Shown piece after piece: positions 37,930-46,667 of a DNA stretch of 64,000 nt (the first letter of the stretch is position 1; each line of letters starts with the position of its first letter). Below the pieces are notes generated by a model. The model was not told the origin of the DNA and did no database searches. It saw only the letters and a program-made list of their open reading frames with translations. Source of the stretch: Hydrogenophilales bacterium (GTDB lineage Bacteria; Pseudomonadota; Gammaproteobacteria; Burkholderiales; Thiobacillaceae); NCBI GenBank assembly GCA_016195805.1, contig JACPYT010000016.1:62001-126000 (forward strand). Direction: 5' to 3'. The translations under genes were made by a program, and so were the position numbers.

Positions 37930-38601
37930 ATGCGTTACCTGCTTATCGTGTTGTCGATGCTGCTTGCCTCGTTGACAGCGGCCCGCGCCGACGTCAGCGT
38001 AGGCGTCGGCATCCACGTGCCCGGCGTCAGCATCGGGATCAATATGCCTGCGTATCCCCGACTCGTCCGGGTACCGGGCTACCCCGTCTACTACGACCCC
38101 CGGGTGAATGTGAATTTTTTCTTTTATGACGGCCTGTACTGGGTGTTCCAAGGGGACAACTGGTACGTGAGCAGCTGGTACAACGGGCCGTGGGACTGGG
38201 TCGATCCTTACGACGTGCCGCTTTATGTGCTGCGCGTCCCGGTACGCTACTACCGCCGGCCCCCGCCGTATTTTCACGGCTGGCGCCCCGACGCTCCACC
38301 GCGCTGGAATGAGCACTGGGGCCACGAATGGGAGCAGCGCCGGGGCGGGTGGGATACGTGGGATCGCCGTGCCGCCCCGCACCCCGCTCCCTTGCCGAGC
38401 TACCAGCGGAATTATTCGGGGGACCGCTATCCGCGCGAGCCGGAACGGCAACAGACGATCCGATCCGAGCGCTACCGCTACCAGCCGCGCGAGCCCGTGA
38501 CGCAGCAACATTACCAAAAGCAACGCAACGAGAATCAGAAGGGTCCGCAAGACAGGGGGCATGGAAACCAGCGCGAAGAGCGCGGGCAGGATCGCCGCTA
38601 A
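37930..38601 (+). CDS. Exported aromatic- and Arg-rich protein of unknown function
   Basis: A 223-aa protein with a signal peptide (about 1-20, ending ARAD). The mature part begins with repeating VGVGIHVPGVSIG strands and is then very rich in Tyr, Trp and Pro (YWVFQGDNWYVSSWYNGPW, YYRRPPPYFHGW), ending in a hydrophilic Gln/Arg tail. I do not recognise a named domain. The start has GGAGGGC upstream. Probably periplasmic or outer-membrane associated; co-located with the yqj genes. Confidence 0.75.
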   Translation: MRYLLIVLSMLLASLTAARADVSVGVGIHVPGVSIGINMPAYPRLVRVPGYPVYYDPRVNVNFFFYDGLYWVFQGDNWYVSSWYNGPWDWVDPYDVPLYVLRVPVRYYRRPPPYFHGWRPDAPPRWNEHWGHEWEQRRGGWDTWDRRAAPHPAPLPSYQRNYSGDRYPREPERQQTIRSERYRYQPREPVTQQHYQKQRNENQKGPQDRGHGNQREERGQDRR

Positions 38602-38719
38602 TGACACGACTGCAGACGGTTCGGGGTCAGGCGTCGACACCCGAATGACGGTGCAGAGACATTCCGCGTTGAGGAAGTCCGGATGGGCGACTGCTGAACT
38701 GCTGGGGGAGGATGCGTGA

Positions 38720-39034
38720 ATGCTGGTGACGTTTACGTGTAAGGCCTATGCCGATATCACGATGTTTGGTGACGTCGCGCTGGACATGCTGAAAATGATG
38801 GGGCACAGCGAGTCGGTCCCCGGCGCCATTCTGGCCGGGGATGTGCCTGCTGCGCTGGATCGTTTGAAGCGCGCAATCGAGTCGGCCAAGGCGGCGCCGG
38901 CCCGGAACGAATCTGAGAAAGCCCGGGACGATGACTCGGACGAGCCGCCTGTCAGCCTGGCGCACCGCGCCTTGCCCTTGATCGAATTGCTCGCTGCCGC
39001 TGCCAGGGAAAACTGCGATGTGATGTGGAAATGA
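38720..39034 (+). CDS. DUF1840 family protein
   Basis: A 104-aa cytoplasmic protein: MLVTFTCKAYADITMFGD, LKMMGHS, and a C-terminal SLAHRALPLIELL, with an acidic linker between. The pattern fits DUF1840, a betaproteobacterial family of unknown role. It is preceded by GGGGGAGG. Confidence 0.75.
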   Translation: MLVTFTCKAYADITMFGDVALDMLKMMGHSESVPGAILAGDVPAALDRLKRAIESAKAAPARNESEKARDDDSDEPPVSLAHRALPLIELLAAAARENCDVMWK

Positions 39035-39066
39035 AGCGAACAACGGTACCCGCAGCCTTGATGCGA

Positions 39067-39492
39067 TCAATGCTCCGCTCCGGGTTTCAACCCGCGCAGT
39101 TTCTTGGTGTCCCCCCGCCGCTGCTTGCTGTCCAGACGCCGTTTCTTTGACGCCAGCGTGGGCCGGGTGGGGCGGCGCGGCGTTTCCACTTCGCAGGCTT
39201 CGCGTATCAGCGCGAGCAGCCGTTCCAGCGCATCGTCGCGGTTGCGCCGCTGGCTGCGATAACGCTCGGCTGAGAGGATCAGCACGCCGTCCTGGGTGAG
39301 GCGGCGTCCGGCCAGGGTGACGAGACGGGTGCGCACCGACTCGGGCAGCGAGGGGGAGTGGGCGACGTCGAAGCGCAGTTGAACGGCGGTCGACACCTTG
39401 TTGACGTTCTGCCCACCGGGGCCCGAGGCGCGTACGAAGTCCTCCTGAATTTCGCGCTCGTCGAGCTCGATCTGGGCGTTGACCCGGATCAT
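39067..39492 (-). CDS. arfB: Alternative ribosome rescue factor ArfB (YaeJ)
   Basis: A 141-aa peptidyl-tRNA hydrolase that frees stalled ribosomes. It carries the GGQ motif in ASGPGGQNVNKVST and the basic C-terminal tail (SKKRRLDSKQRRGDTKK) that enters the mRNA channel. Length and layout match ArfB rather than RF1/RF2. Confidence 0.92.
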   Translation of the reverse strand: MIRVNAQIELDEREIQEDFVRASGPGGQNVNKVSTAVQLRFDVAHSPSLPESVRTRLVTLAGRRLTQDGVLILSAERYRSQRRNRDDALERLLALIREACEVETPRRPTRPTLASKKRRLDSKQRRGDTKKLRGLKPGAEH

Positions 39493-39508
39493 GGCCGCGG
39501 TTTTGCGA

Positions 39509-40306
39509 TCACCACTTCACCACATGCACGTTGTTGAGCGTGCGCCCGAGAAAGCGCTCGCCGATGGTCTGGAAACGCAGCGGCACGTCGGTGACGTAGA
39601 AGTCGTAGCGCGGCTGGGCGTGGCCGGGATTGGCGAGATGCTTCTCGGCCAAAACCGCGGCGACCTGCTCGGCCATGGCTTCGGCGGAATCGACCAGCGC
39701 GACCCCGTCGCCGACTACTTGGCGCAGCAGCGGCTTCAGCAGCGGGTAGTGGGTGCAGCCGAGCACCAGTGTGTCGATGTGCTCGGCCAGGAGCGGTTTC
39801 AGGTAATCCTGTGCCGTGAGCCGGGTGACTTCGTGGTCGAGCCAGCCTTCTTCCACCAGCGGCACGAACAGCGCACAGGCCTGCGAATGGATGCGCGAGT
39901 CGGGCGCGTAGTCGTGGATGGCGCGCGCGTAGGCGTTGCTGTTGATGGTGGTGGGAGTGCCGATGACGCCGATTCTCCTGCCGCCGCGCGCCGACACCGC
40001 GCCGGCGTCGATGACGTCGAGCACCGGCACCGGCGACAGGTCCTTGACCACCTGCGCCGCCACCGCCGCCATGGTGTTGCAGGCGATGACCAGCAGCTTG
40101 ACGTCCTTTTCCAGCAGGAACTGCGCGATCTGGGTGGTGAAGTGGGCGATGGTCTCGACCGATTTCACGCCGTAGGGCACGCGCGCGGTGTCGCCGAAGT
40201 AGACGATGTTCTCGTAGGGCAGGCGCTCCATCAGGGCGCGCACCACGGTGAGTCCACCGATGCCGGAATCGAATACGCCGATCGGGGAGTGTGCATTCGT
40301 GGACAT
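39509..40306 (-). CDS. murI: Glutamate racemase
   Basis: Supplies D-glutamate for peptidoglycan. The 265-aa protein has IGVFDSGIGGLTVV with the first catalytic Asp, the Cys of IACNTMAAVA and the second Cys-His pair of LGCTHYPLL. ATG 40306 gives the family N-terminus; the frame continues upstream but is not similar. Confidence 0.95.
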   Translation of the reverse strand: MSTNAHSPIGVFDSGIGGLTVVRALMERLPYENIVYFGDTARVPYGVKSVETIAHFTTQIAQFLLEKDVKLLVIACNTMAAVAAQVVKDLSPVPVLDVIDAGAVSARGGRRIGVIGTPTTINSNAYARAIHDYAPDSRIHSQACALFVPLVEEGWLDHEVTRLTAQDYLKPLLAEHIDTLVLGCTHYPLLKPLLRQVVGDGVALVDSAEAMAEQVAAVLAEKHLANPGHAQPRYDFYVTDVPLRFQTIGERFLGRTLNNVHVVKW

Positions 40307-40374
40307 GGGTGGCAGGATGGCGGGATGACAAAGCCAGTATTTTACCTTCAGGGCCGCCTGTGGCGGCATCCGGC

Positions 40375-40989
40375 ATGAGCGGCTGCGGTTGCGATTCGGT
40401 GTGCAGCGCGCCACCACCCGACCCGCGCTACCGGCGCGCGCTGTGGATTGCGCTGGTGCTGAACGGGCTGATGTTCGGTGTCGAGATCGTTTCCAGTTTT
40501 GCCGCGCAGTCGGTGTCGCTGCTCGCCGACGCGGTCGATTTCCTCGGCGACGCCGGCAACTACGGCGTGGCGCTGTTCGTGCTCGGCCTGGCGCCGGCGT
40601 GGCGCTCGCGCACCGCGCTGTGGAAGGGCTGGCTGATGGTGGGCTACGGCGTGTTCGTGCTCGGCAAGTCGGCCTGGCAGTGGTCGGCCGGCGTGGTGCC
40701 GGAGCCCTCGATCATGGGCTGGGTGAGCCTCTTGGCGCTGGCGGTCAATGTCGGCGTGGCGGCGCTGCTGTATGCACATCGCCAGGGCGACGCGCAGGCG
40801 CGCTCGGTGTGGCTGTGTTCGCGCAACGACGCGCTGGGGAATCTGGCGGTGATGGGAGCGGCAGCCGGGGTATGGGCGACCGCGCGTGGCTGGCCGGATA
40901 TTGCGGTGGCGCTGGTGCTGGCCGGGCTGGCCCTGACTTCGGGCACGGCGGTGATCCAGCACGCGCAGCGTGAGTTGCGCGTGAATTAA
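40375..40989 (+). CDS. Cation diffusion facilitator-like transporter, short form
   Basis: A 204-aa membrane protein with five or six segments. The CDF signature is present in SLLADAVDFLGDAGNYG and SRNDALGNLAVM. The N-terminus MSGCGCDSVCS is Cys-rich and may bind metal. It lacks the C-terminal cytoplasmic ferredoxin-like domain of standard CDF proteins (about 300 aa). Metal specificity unknown. Confidence 0.8.
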   Translation: MSGCGCDSVCSAPPPDPRYRRALWIALVLNGLMFGVEIVSSFAAQSVSLLADAVDFLGDAGNYGVALFVLGLAPAWRSRTALWKGWLMVGYGVFVLGKSAWQWSAGVVPEPSIMGWVSLLALAVNVGVAALLYAHRQGDAQARSVWLCSRNDALGNLAVMGAAAGVWATARGWPDIAVALVLAGLALTSGTAVIQHAQRELRVN

Positions 40990-41018
40990 ACCAGCGCCCG
41001 CCAGGAATTGCGGACTGC

Positions 41019-42077
41019 CTAAACCGCTTGCTGGCGCGACAGTGCCCAGGCGACGTGTTCGCGTACCAGCGGCGACGGATGGTGCAGTCGCGCAGTGAGC
41101 GCGGTCTGGATGGCGGGCGAGGGCGGGGCATTGCCTAGCGCGACGGCGATATTGCGCAGCCAGCGCACGTACCCGATGCGGCGGATCGGCGAACCCGCCA
41201 ACCGCTCGTTGAAGTCGGCCTCGCTCCAGGCAAACAGGTCCGCCAGCCGCGCGCTGTCGAGTCCGTTCCGTACGCCGAAATCCGGCAGCGTGGCGGTCTG
41301 CGCGAAGCGGTTCCACGGGCACACCAGCTGGCAATCGTCGCAGCCGTAGATGCGGTTGCCCAGCAGCGGGCGCAACTCGAGCGGGATGCTGCCCTTGAGT
41401 TCAATGGTGAGATAGGAAATGCAGCGCCGGGCGTCGAGCGAGTAGGGTGCAACGATGGCCTGGGTGGGGCAGACGTCGATACAGGCCTGGCAGGTGCCGC
41501 AGTGGCCGGCTTCGGGCGTGTCCACAGGCAGCGGCAGATCGGTGTAGATTTCGCCGAGAAAGAACCACGAGCCGTGCTGCCGGTTCAGCAGCAGGGTATG
41601 TTTGCCGCGCCAGCCGAGTCCCGATTTCGTGGCGAGTTCGACTTCCAATACCGGCGCGCTGTCGGTGAAAACGCGGAAATGGTGCGCGCCGATTTCCGCG
41701 CTGATTTTTTCGGCCAGCGTCTGCAGGCGGTTGCGCAGCACCTTGTGGTAGTCGCGCCCCAGCGCATAGCGGGAGACGTAGGCGGCGTCGGTGTCGGCCA
41801 TCACCGCGTGGGGGTCGGCAGCGGCCGGCGGGAAATAATCCAGCCGCGCGCTGATGACGCGGACCGTTCCCGGCACCAGTTCGGCCGGCCGGCTGCGCTT
41901 CGTGCCGTGCGCCGCCATATAATCCATCTCGCCATGAAAGCCCCGATCCAGCCACGCCTGCAAGCCTGCCTCAGCCGCGCTCAATTCACCGTCCGCAATG
42001 CCCAGCGCGGCAAAGCCGAGCTCGCGCCCCCATCGCTTGATTTGTAATGCCAGACGGTTTAAATCCTGCTCATGCAT
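41019..42077 (-). CDS. queG: Epoxyqueuosine reductase
   Basis: Last step of queuosine synthesis on tRNA. The 352-aa protein has a corrinoid-binding N-terminal region (LGFAALGIADGEL) and two [4Fe-4S] sites, CGTCQACIDVCP and CDDCQLVCPWN, with a C-terminal HEAT-like tail. Start ATG reads out of the same ATGCAT palindrome as tsaE on the other strand. Confidence 0.95.
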   Translation of the reverse strand: MHEQDLNRLALQIKRWGRELGFAALGIADGELSAAEAGLQAWLDRGFHGEMDYMAAHGTKRSRPAELVPGTVRVISARLDYFPPAAADPHAVMADTDAAYVSRYALGRDYHKVLRNRLQTLAEKISAEIGAHHFRVFTDSAPVLEVELATKSGLGWRGKHTLLLNRQHGSWFFLGEIYTDLPLPVDTPEAGHCGTCQACIDVCPTQAIVAPYSLDARRCISYLTIELKGSIPLELRPLLGNRIYGCDDCQLVCPWNRFAQTATLPDFGVRNGLDSARLADLFAWSEADFNERLAGSPIRRIGYVRWLRNIAVALGNAPPSPAIQTALTARLHHPSPLVREHVAWALSRQQAV

Positions 42078-42557
42078 AAGACTGATGATACCGTGCGCTG
42101 CCGCCGTCACTTGGCCGACGAGGCCGCGACGCTGGCATTCGGCGCGCAACTGGCGCGGGGCTTGAAGCCTGGACTTACGTTCTACCTCGAAGGCGATCTC
42201 GGTGCCGGCAAAACGACGCTGGTGCGCGGCGTGTTGCGCGCGCTGGGCTATGGCGGGCGGGTGAAGAGCCCGACCTATACCCTGGCAGAAAGCTACAGCC
42301 TGCCTGCATTTGAGCTGTATCATTTTGACCTGTATCGGATGCATGATCCGCGCGAGTGGCTCGATGCCGGGTTTCGCGATGTCAGCGACGGTCACGCCGT
42401 GAGCTTGATCGAATGGCCGGAAAAGGCTGCGGGCTGGCTGCCGCCCCCGGATGTGATCGTCCGATTGACAATTGCAGACGATGCGCGCGAAATTATCTGT
42501 GAAGCTGCAAGCCCTCGTGGCGCCCAATATCTGGAGACATGTTGCACGCCCTGTTGA
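42072..42557 (+). CDS. tsaE: tRNA threonylcarbamoyladenosine ATPase TsaE
   Basis: A 161-aa P-loop protein of the t6A pathway: EGDLGAGKTTLVRG (Walker A), VKSPTYTL and YHFDLYR. The annotated ATG 42072 touches the queG start; GTG 42093, seven codons later, is an alternative. The gene overlaps amiC by 19 bp; a tsaE-amiC-mutL order is conserved in proteobacteria. Confidence 0.93.
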   Translation: MHKTDDTVRCRRHLADEAATLAFGAQLARGLKPGLTFYLEGDLGAGKTTLVRGVLRALGYGGRVKSPTYTLAESYSLPAFELYHFDLYRMHDPREWLDAGFRDVSDGHAVSLIEWPEKAAGWLPPPDVIVRLTIADDAREIICEAASPRGAQYLETCCTPC

Positions 42558-43780
42558 GAGTTTTCCTGCTGTGTGGTTTGCTTGCGCCGGGCTGGGCCCA
42601 GGCGCTGCAGATCAGCGCCACCCGCCTATGGCCGTCGTCCGATTACACGCGGATCACCCTGGAGGCTTCGCAGCCTGTCGCCCATAAATATTTCCTGCTG
42701 TCCAACCCGGACCGGCTGGTGGTCGACCTCGAAGGGGTCGAGGCGGGTGCCGCGCTGGATGCACTGGCCGGGCAGCTGACCCCGGATGACCCCTTCATCG
42801 GCGCGATCCGTGTCGGGATGAACCGTCCCGGCGTCATGCGCCTGGTGCTGGACCTGAAAACGGCCGTCAAACCCTCGGTGTTCCAGCTGCAACCGCAAGG
42901 GCAATACGGCCATCGCCTGGTGGTGGATCTCTATCCGGCCCAGACCGGCGATCCGGCGGCCAGCGCCGCCGCGCCGCCGCAGCCGGACGTGGCCGAGCAA
43001 ACCACGCCGCCCAAGCCGGCCAAACCGGAGGCGAAAGCCAAACCGGAAACGCCGCAGTATGCGCGGCTGATTACCGTGGCGATCGATGCCGGCCACGGCG
43101 GCGAAGACCCCGGCGCCAGCGGGGCGAACGGTTCGCACGAGAAGGACATCACCCTGGCGCTGGCCAAGAAGCTCAAGCAGAAAATCGACGCCCGGGAAAA
43201 CATGCGTGCGGTGCTGATCCGCGACGGCGATTACTTCGTGCCGCTTGGCCAGCGGGTCGTCAAGGCGCGCGCGCTGAAAGCCGATCTGTTCGTGTCGATC
43301 CACGCCGACGCCTTCATCAAGCCGGATGCGCGCGGTTCGTCGGTGTTTGCCCTGTCTGAGCACGGGGCGACGTCGGTGGCCGCGCGCTGGCTGGCCAAAA
43401 AGGAAAACGACGCCGACCTGATCGGCGGCGTCAACGTCGACGTCAAGGATCCCTTCCTCAAGCGCACCCTGATCGACCTGTCGCAGACCGCGACCATCAA
43501 CGACAGCCTGAAGCTTGGGCGGGCGGTGCTGAAGGAAATCGGCAGCGTCAACACCCTGCACAAGGGAGAGGTCGAGCAGGCCGGCTTTGCCGTGCTGAAG
43601 GCGCCCGACATCCCGTCGATCCTGGTCGAGACCGCGTTCATTTCCAACCCGGACGAAGAAAAACGCCTGAACAATCCCGCCTATCAGGACAAGCTGGTGG
43701 ATGCCATCGCGGACGGCATCAAGGATTACTTCGACAAGCATCCCTTGACCGCCCCGTCGCGGCTGACGCGCAATCCATGA
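42539..43780 (+). CDS. amiC: N-acetylmuramoyl-L-alanine amidase AmiC type
   Basis: Periplasmic zinc amidase that splits septal peptidoglycan. The 413-aa protein has a signal peptide (1-22, ending AQA), an AMIN domain (about 25-130), a Pro/Lys/Glu linker (about 140-170) and an Amidase_3 domain with DAGHGGEDPGASG, SIHADAF and the catalytic Glu in ILVETAFISN. Confidence 0.94.
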   Translation: MLHALLRVFLLCGLLAPGWAQALQISATRLWPSSDYTRITLEASQPVAHKYFLLSNPDRLVVDLEGVEAGAALDALAGQLTPDDPFIGAIRVGMNRPGVMRLVLDLKTAVKPSVFQLQPQGQYGHRLVVDLYPAQTGDPAASAAAPPQPDVAEQTTPPKPAKPEAKAKPETPQYARLITVAIDAGHGGEDPGASGANGSHEKDITLALAKKLKQKIDARENMRAVLIRDGDYFVPLGQRVVKARALKADLFVSIHADAFIKPDARGSSVFALSEHGATSVAARWLAKKENDADLIGGVNVDVKDPFLKRTLIDLSQTATINDSLKLGRAVLKEIGSVNTLHKGEVEQAGFAVLKAPDIPSILVETAFISNPDEEKRLNNPAYQDKLVDAIADGIKDYFDKHPLTAPSRLTRNP

Positions 43781-44319
43781 CCGTCGTCAGCCTGTTGGGC
43801 GCGGCGGCCCCCGGATTCGACCGGCCGCTCGACGTGCTGGAGGCCTGTCACGGCCGCATTGGCAAGCAGTGCGATACCCTCGACAAATTGCTGGCGCATC
43901 TGCCGGCACACGGCGCGGATACGCAGGCGCAACAGGCGGCACGTGCGGTGCTGGCCTATTTCGATACCGCGGCGGTCCATCACCACGACGACGAAGAGCG
44001 CAACCTGTTTCCGCTGCTCGAACAGGCTGGTGCGCCGGGCGCCTGCGATCTGGTCGAGACCCTCACCCTGGAACACGAGGAGCATGCGCGGCTATGGCGC
44101 TGGCTGCGTCCGCTGCTGGCGCAGATTGCCGAGGGACGGTCGGCGGCGCTGGATGAGGCGCTGACGCGCCGCTTTGTCGCGATGAATCGCACCCACCTCG
44201 AGTTCGAGAACGCCCATGTGTTGCCGCTGGCAAGGCAGGTGCTCGGCGCCGCCGATCTCGAACGCCTGGGCCGCGCCATGGCGGCGCGGCGGGGTGTGCC
44301 ATTTGCAGCGCAGTCGTGA
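43777..44319 (+). CDS. Hemerythrin-domain protein
   Basis: A 180-aa four-helix protein with HHE-type ligands: ACHGRIGKQ, HHHDDEERNLFP, LEHEEHARLW and the His/Glu of THLEFENAHVLP. Members bind a di-iron centre and sense or store O2 or NO, or aid iron-sulfur repair. The gene overlaps amiC and mutL by four bases each, so it is built into the operon. Confidence 0.88.
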   Translation: MTVVSLLGAAAPGFDRPLDVLEACHGRIGKQCDTLDKLLAHLPAHGADTQAQQAARAVLAYFDTAAVHHHDDEERNLFPLLEQAGAPGACDLVETLTLEHEEHARLWRWLRPLLAQIAEGRSAALDEALTRRFVAMNRTHLEFENAHVLPLARQVLGAADLERLGRAMAARRGVPFAAQS

Positions 44320-46091
44320 CGATCCGGATTCTCCCCGATGTGCTGATTTCACAGATCGCCGCCGGCGAGGTGGTCGAACGCCCCGCCGCGGCCTTGAAGG
44401 AAATCCTGGAAAACAGCCTCGACGCCGACGCGACCGATATCCAGATCGATCTGGAGCAGGGTGGCATCAAGCGCATCCGGGTCGCCGACAACGGTAGCGG
44501 CATCGCGCGCGACGAACTCGCGCTCGCGCTCACACGCCACGCCACCAGCAAGATCGCCAGTCTTGCCGACCTCGAGCAGGTGGCGAGCCTGGGCTTCCGC
44601 GGCGAGGCGCTGGCGTCGATTGCGGCCATCGCGCGGGTGCAGCTCACCAGCCGCAGCGCCAACTCTAGTCACACCGGCGCCGAACACGCCTGGACGGTGC
44701 AGGCCGAAGGCGGTCATCTCTCCGTGCCCGCGCCGGCCGCGCGCGGTACCGGCACCACGATCGACATCCAGGACCTGTTTTTCAACACGCCGGCGCGGCG
44801 CAAGTTTCTCAAGACCGAAGCTACCGAATATGCCCACTGCGCCGAGACCGTGCGGCGGCTGGCGCTGGCGAACCCGGGTACGGCCTTTACCCTGACCCAC
44901 AACGGGCGGGTGCAGCTGCGCCTCAACGCCGAGCCGGCCCACTCGCGGGTACGCCAGGTGCTGGGCGAGGCGTTCGAGCAAAACGCCATTGCAGTCGAAG
45001 CCGCCGCCGGGGTGTTGCGGGTGTCCGGCTGGGTGATCCGGCCCAGCGCCGCAACGGGGAACCGCGACAACCAGCACGTATTCGTCAATGACCGCTATGT
45101 GCGCGACAAGCTGATTGTCCATGCGCTGAGGGAAGCCTACCGCGACGTGCTGCATCATCAGCTGAACCCGGCGTACTGCCTGTTCATCAGCCTGCCGCCC
45201 GACCTGGTCGACGTCAATGTGCACCCGGCCAAGACCGAGATCCGTTTCCGCGACAGCCGCGGCGTGCACCAGTTCCTGTTCCATGCGGTCGAGCGCCTGT
45301 TGTCGGCGCCGGTGACGGTGGGCAGTATTCACGGCGCGGCCGAGGTGCCGGCGCCGAGCGCGCCGAGAGCGGCCTGGGTTGCGCCGCAGCAGGCGTCGAT
45401 GCCGCTACAGGTGAACGAGGCGATGGCGTTCTACGCGCCGCTGGGGCAGGGGCCAGGAGAAAGTGTCGCCCCTGCGCAGCCGCTTTCCGAGCGCGGGCAG
45501 GGCGATGCGCCGCCGCTCGGCTACGCGCTGGCGCAGCTGCACGGCGTCTATGTACTGGCGCAGAACGCGCAGGGGCTGGTGCTGGTCGACATGCACGCGG
45601 CACACGAGCGCGTCGTCTACGAGAAGCTCAAGGCCGCGCTCGAGGCCCGCGCGGTACCGGCGCAGACTCTGCTGATCCCGGTCGCGCTCACGGTCGACGC
45701 TCGCGACGTGGCGGAAATCGGCCCGCACCTGGATGCGCTCGCAAATATCGGCTTCGAGTTGTCGATCACCTCGCCGACCTCGGTGGCGGTGCGTTCGGTG
45801 CCGTGGCTGCTGAAGGACGCCGACCCGGTCGAGCTCACCCGCGCGGTGCTCGCCGAAGTCGCCGAATTCGGCGTCGCGCGCCTGCTGGCCGAGCGGCGCA
45901 ACGAACTGCTGGCAACGCTCGCCTGCCATGGCGCGGTGCGCGCCAACCGCCGCCTGACGCTACCCGAGATGAACGCGCTGCTGCGCGAGATGGAAGCCAC
46001 CGAGCGGGCCGGGCAGTGCAACCATGGCCGCCCCACCTGGTTCCAGGTCAGCCTCGGCGAACTCGATGCCATGTTCATGCGTGGCCGCTGA
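44316..46091 (+). CDS. mutL: DNA mismatch repair protein MutL (endonuclease type)
   Basis: A 591-aa MutL. The GHKL ATPase has NSLDAD, DNGSGI and GFRGEAL. The C-terminal domain has the metal motif DMHAAHERVVYE (consensus DQHA-x2-E-x4-E) and the ACHGAVRA and CNHGRP blocks, so it is a nicking MutL used where MutH is absent. GTG start overlaps the hemerythrin stop. Confidence 0.96.
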   Translation: MTIRILPDVLISQIAAGEVVERPAAALKEILENSLDADATDIQIDLEQGGIKRIRVADNGSGIARDELALALTRHATSKIASLADLEQVASLGFRGEALASIAAIARVQLTSRSANSSHTGAEHAWTVQAEGGHLSVPAPAARGTGTTIDIQDLFFNTPARRKFLKTEATEYAHCAETVRRLALANPGTAFTLTHNGRVQLRLNAEPAHSRVRQVLGEAFEQNAIAVEAAAGVLRVSGWVIRPSAATGNRDNQHVFVNDRYVRDKLIVHALREAYRDVLHHQLNPAYCLFISLPPDLVDVNVHPAKTEIRFRDSRGVHQFLFHAVERLLSAPVTVGSIHGAAEVPAPSAPRAAWVAPQQASMPLQVNEAMAFYAPLGQGPGESVAPAQPLSERGQGDAPPLGYALAQLHGVYVLAQNAQGLVLVDMHAAHERVVYEKLKAALEARAVPAQTLLIPVALTVDARDVAEIGPHLDALANIGFELSITSPTSVAVRSVPWLLKDADPVELTRAVLAEVAEFGVARLLAERRNELLATLACHGAVRANRRLTLPEMNALLREMEATERAGQCNHGRPTWFQVSLGELDAMFMRGR

Positions 46092-46115
46092 TTCCCGGCC
46101 GGCAATTTTGACTAT

Positions 46116-46140
46116 AATCCTGAGCTAATTAGTCGGGTAT
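46116..46140 (+). promoter_or_regulatory. IscR/Rrf2-like operator upstream of the S24-fold gene
   Basis: The 25-bp site ends in AGTCGGGTAT and begins AATCCTGAG. It matches the IscR type 1 consensus (ATASYYGACT-RWWWY-AGTCRRSTAT) at about 20 of 25 positions. A TATAAT at 46113-46118 sits at its left edge, so binding would cover the start of transcription. ATG is 14 bp downstream. Confidence 0.55.
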
Positions 46141-46153
46141 TGACGAGACCTTC

Positions 46154-46516
46154 ATGAACGATCGCACTGAACGCAAGACCATTCCCATCCAGGACGTCAA
46201 CGAGGCCAGCAACTGCGCCAGCGCCGAGCCCTATGCGCTGATGGTGCTGGGCGACTCGATGATGCCGGAATTCGAAGAAGGCGAAATCATCGTGGTCGAG
46301 CCGTCCGGCCTGGTCAAGGACGGCTCCTACGTGGTGGCCTACGTCAACGACGAATACATCTTCCGCCAGATCGTGAAGCGTGACGACGGCTGGATGCTGA
46401 AGCCACTCAATCCGCTTTACGAGAACATCCCGGTGGCGGATATCGATGTCGCCAAGGGCGTGGTCATCATGAAGAAACGGCCCGGCAGGCGAAGCGAGCA
46501 GAAGCGCTACATCTGA
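46154..46516 (+). CDS. S24/LexA-fold protein without HTH and with an altered dyad
   Basis: A 120-aa protein that is only the LexA/CI-type S24 domain: MVLGDSMMPEFEEGEIIVVEP with Ser35, and EYIFRQIVKRDDG. At the position of the catalytic Lys (LexA Lys156) it has Arg71, and no helix-turn-helix is present. So it probably neither cleaves itself nor binds DNA. Role unknown. It lies between mutL and the SOR-like gene, both behind IscR-like sites. Confidence 0.75.
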   Translation: MNDRTERKTIPIQDVNEASNCASAEPYALMVLGDSMMPEFEEGEIIVVEPSGLVKDGSYVVAYVNDEYIFRQIVKRDDGWMLKPLNPLYENIPVADIDVAKGVVIMKKRPGRRSEQKRYI

Positions 46517-46598
46517 ACGCCTCACATAAGCCAATGAAGTAAAAGTGGTTTACCTATTAATTCAATCTATTTATCCACGAATAGAATATTTAAATAAA

Positions 46599-46623
46599 TT
46601 AGTTGACTGATTTACTCGGGTAT
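46599..46623 (+). promoter_or_regulatory. IscR/Rrf2-like operator upstream of the SOR-like gene
   Basis: The site reads TTAGTTGACTGATTT then ACTCGGGTAT. It matches the IscR type 1 consensus at about 23 of 25 positions. TTGACT (46603-46608) is also a good -35, with TAGACT (46625-46630) as a -10 at 16 bp, so the site covers the promoter. A DnaA-box-like TTATCCACG lies at 46571-46579. Confidence 0.6.
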
Positions 46624-46667
46624 ATAGACTGGGGGTGTAGTCCAACCCTACACAACAGGAGAAAACC

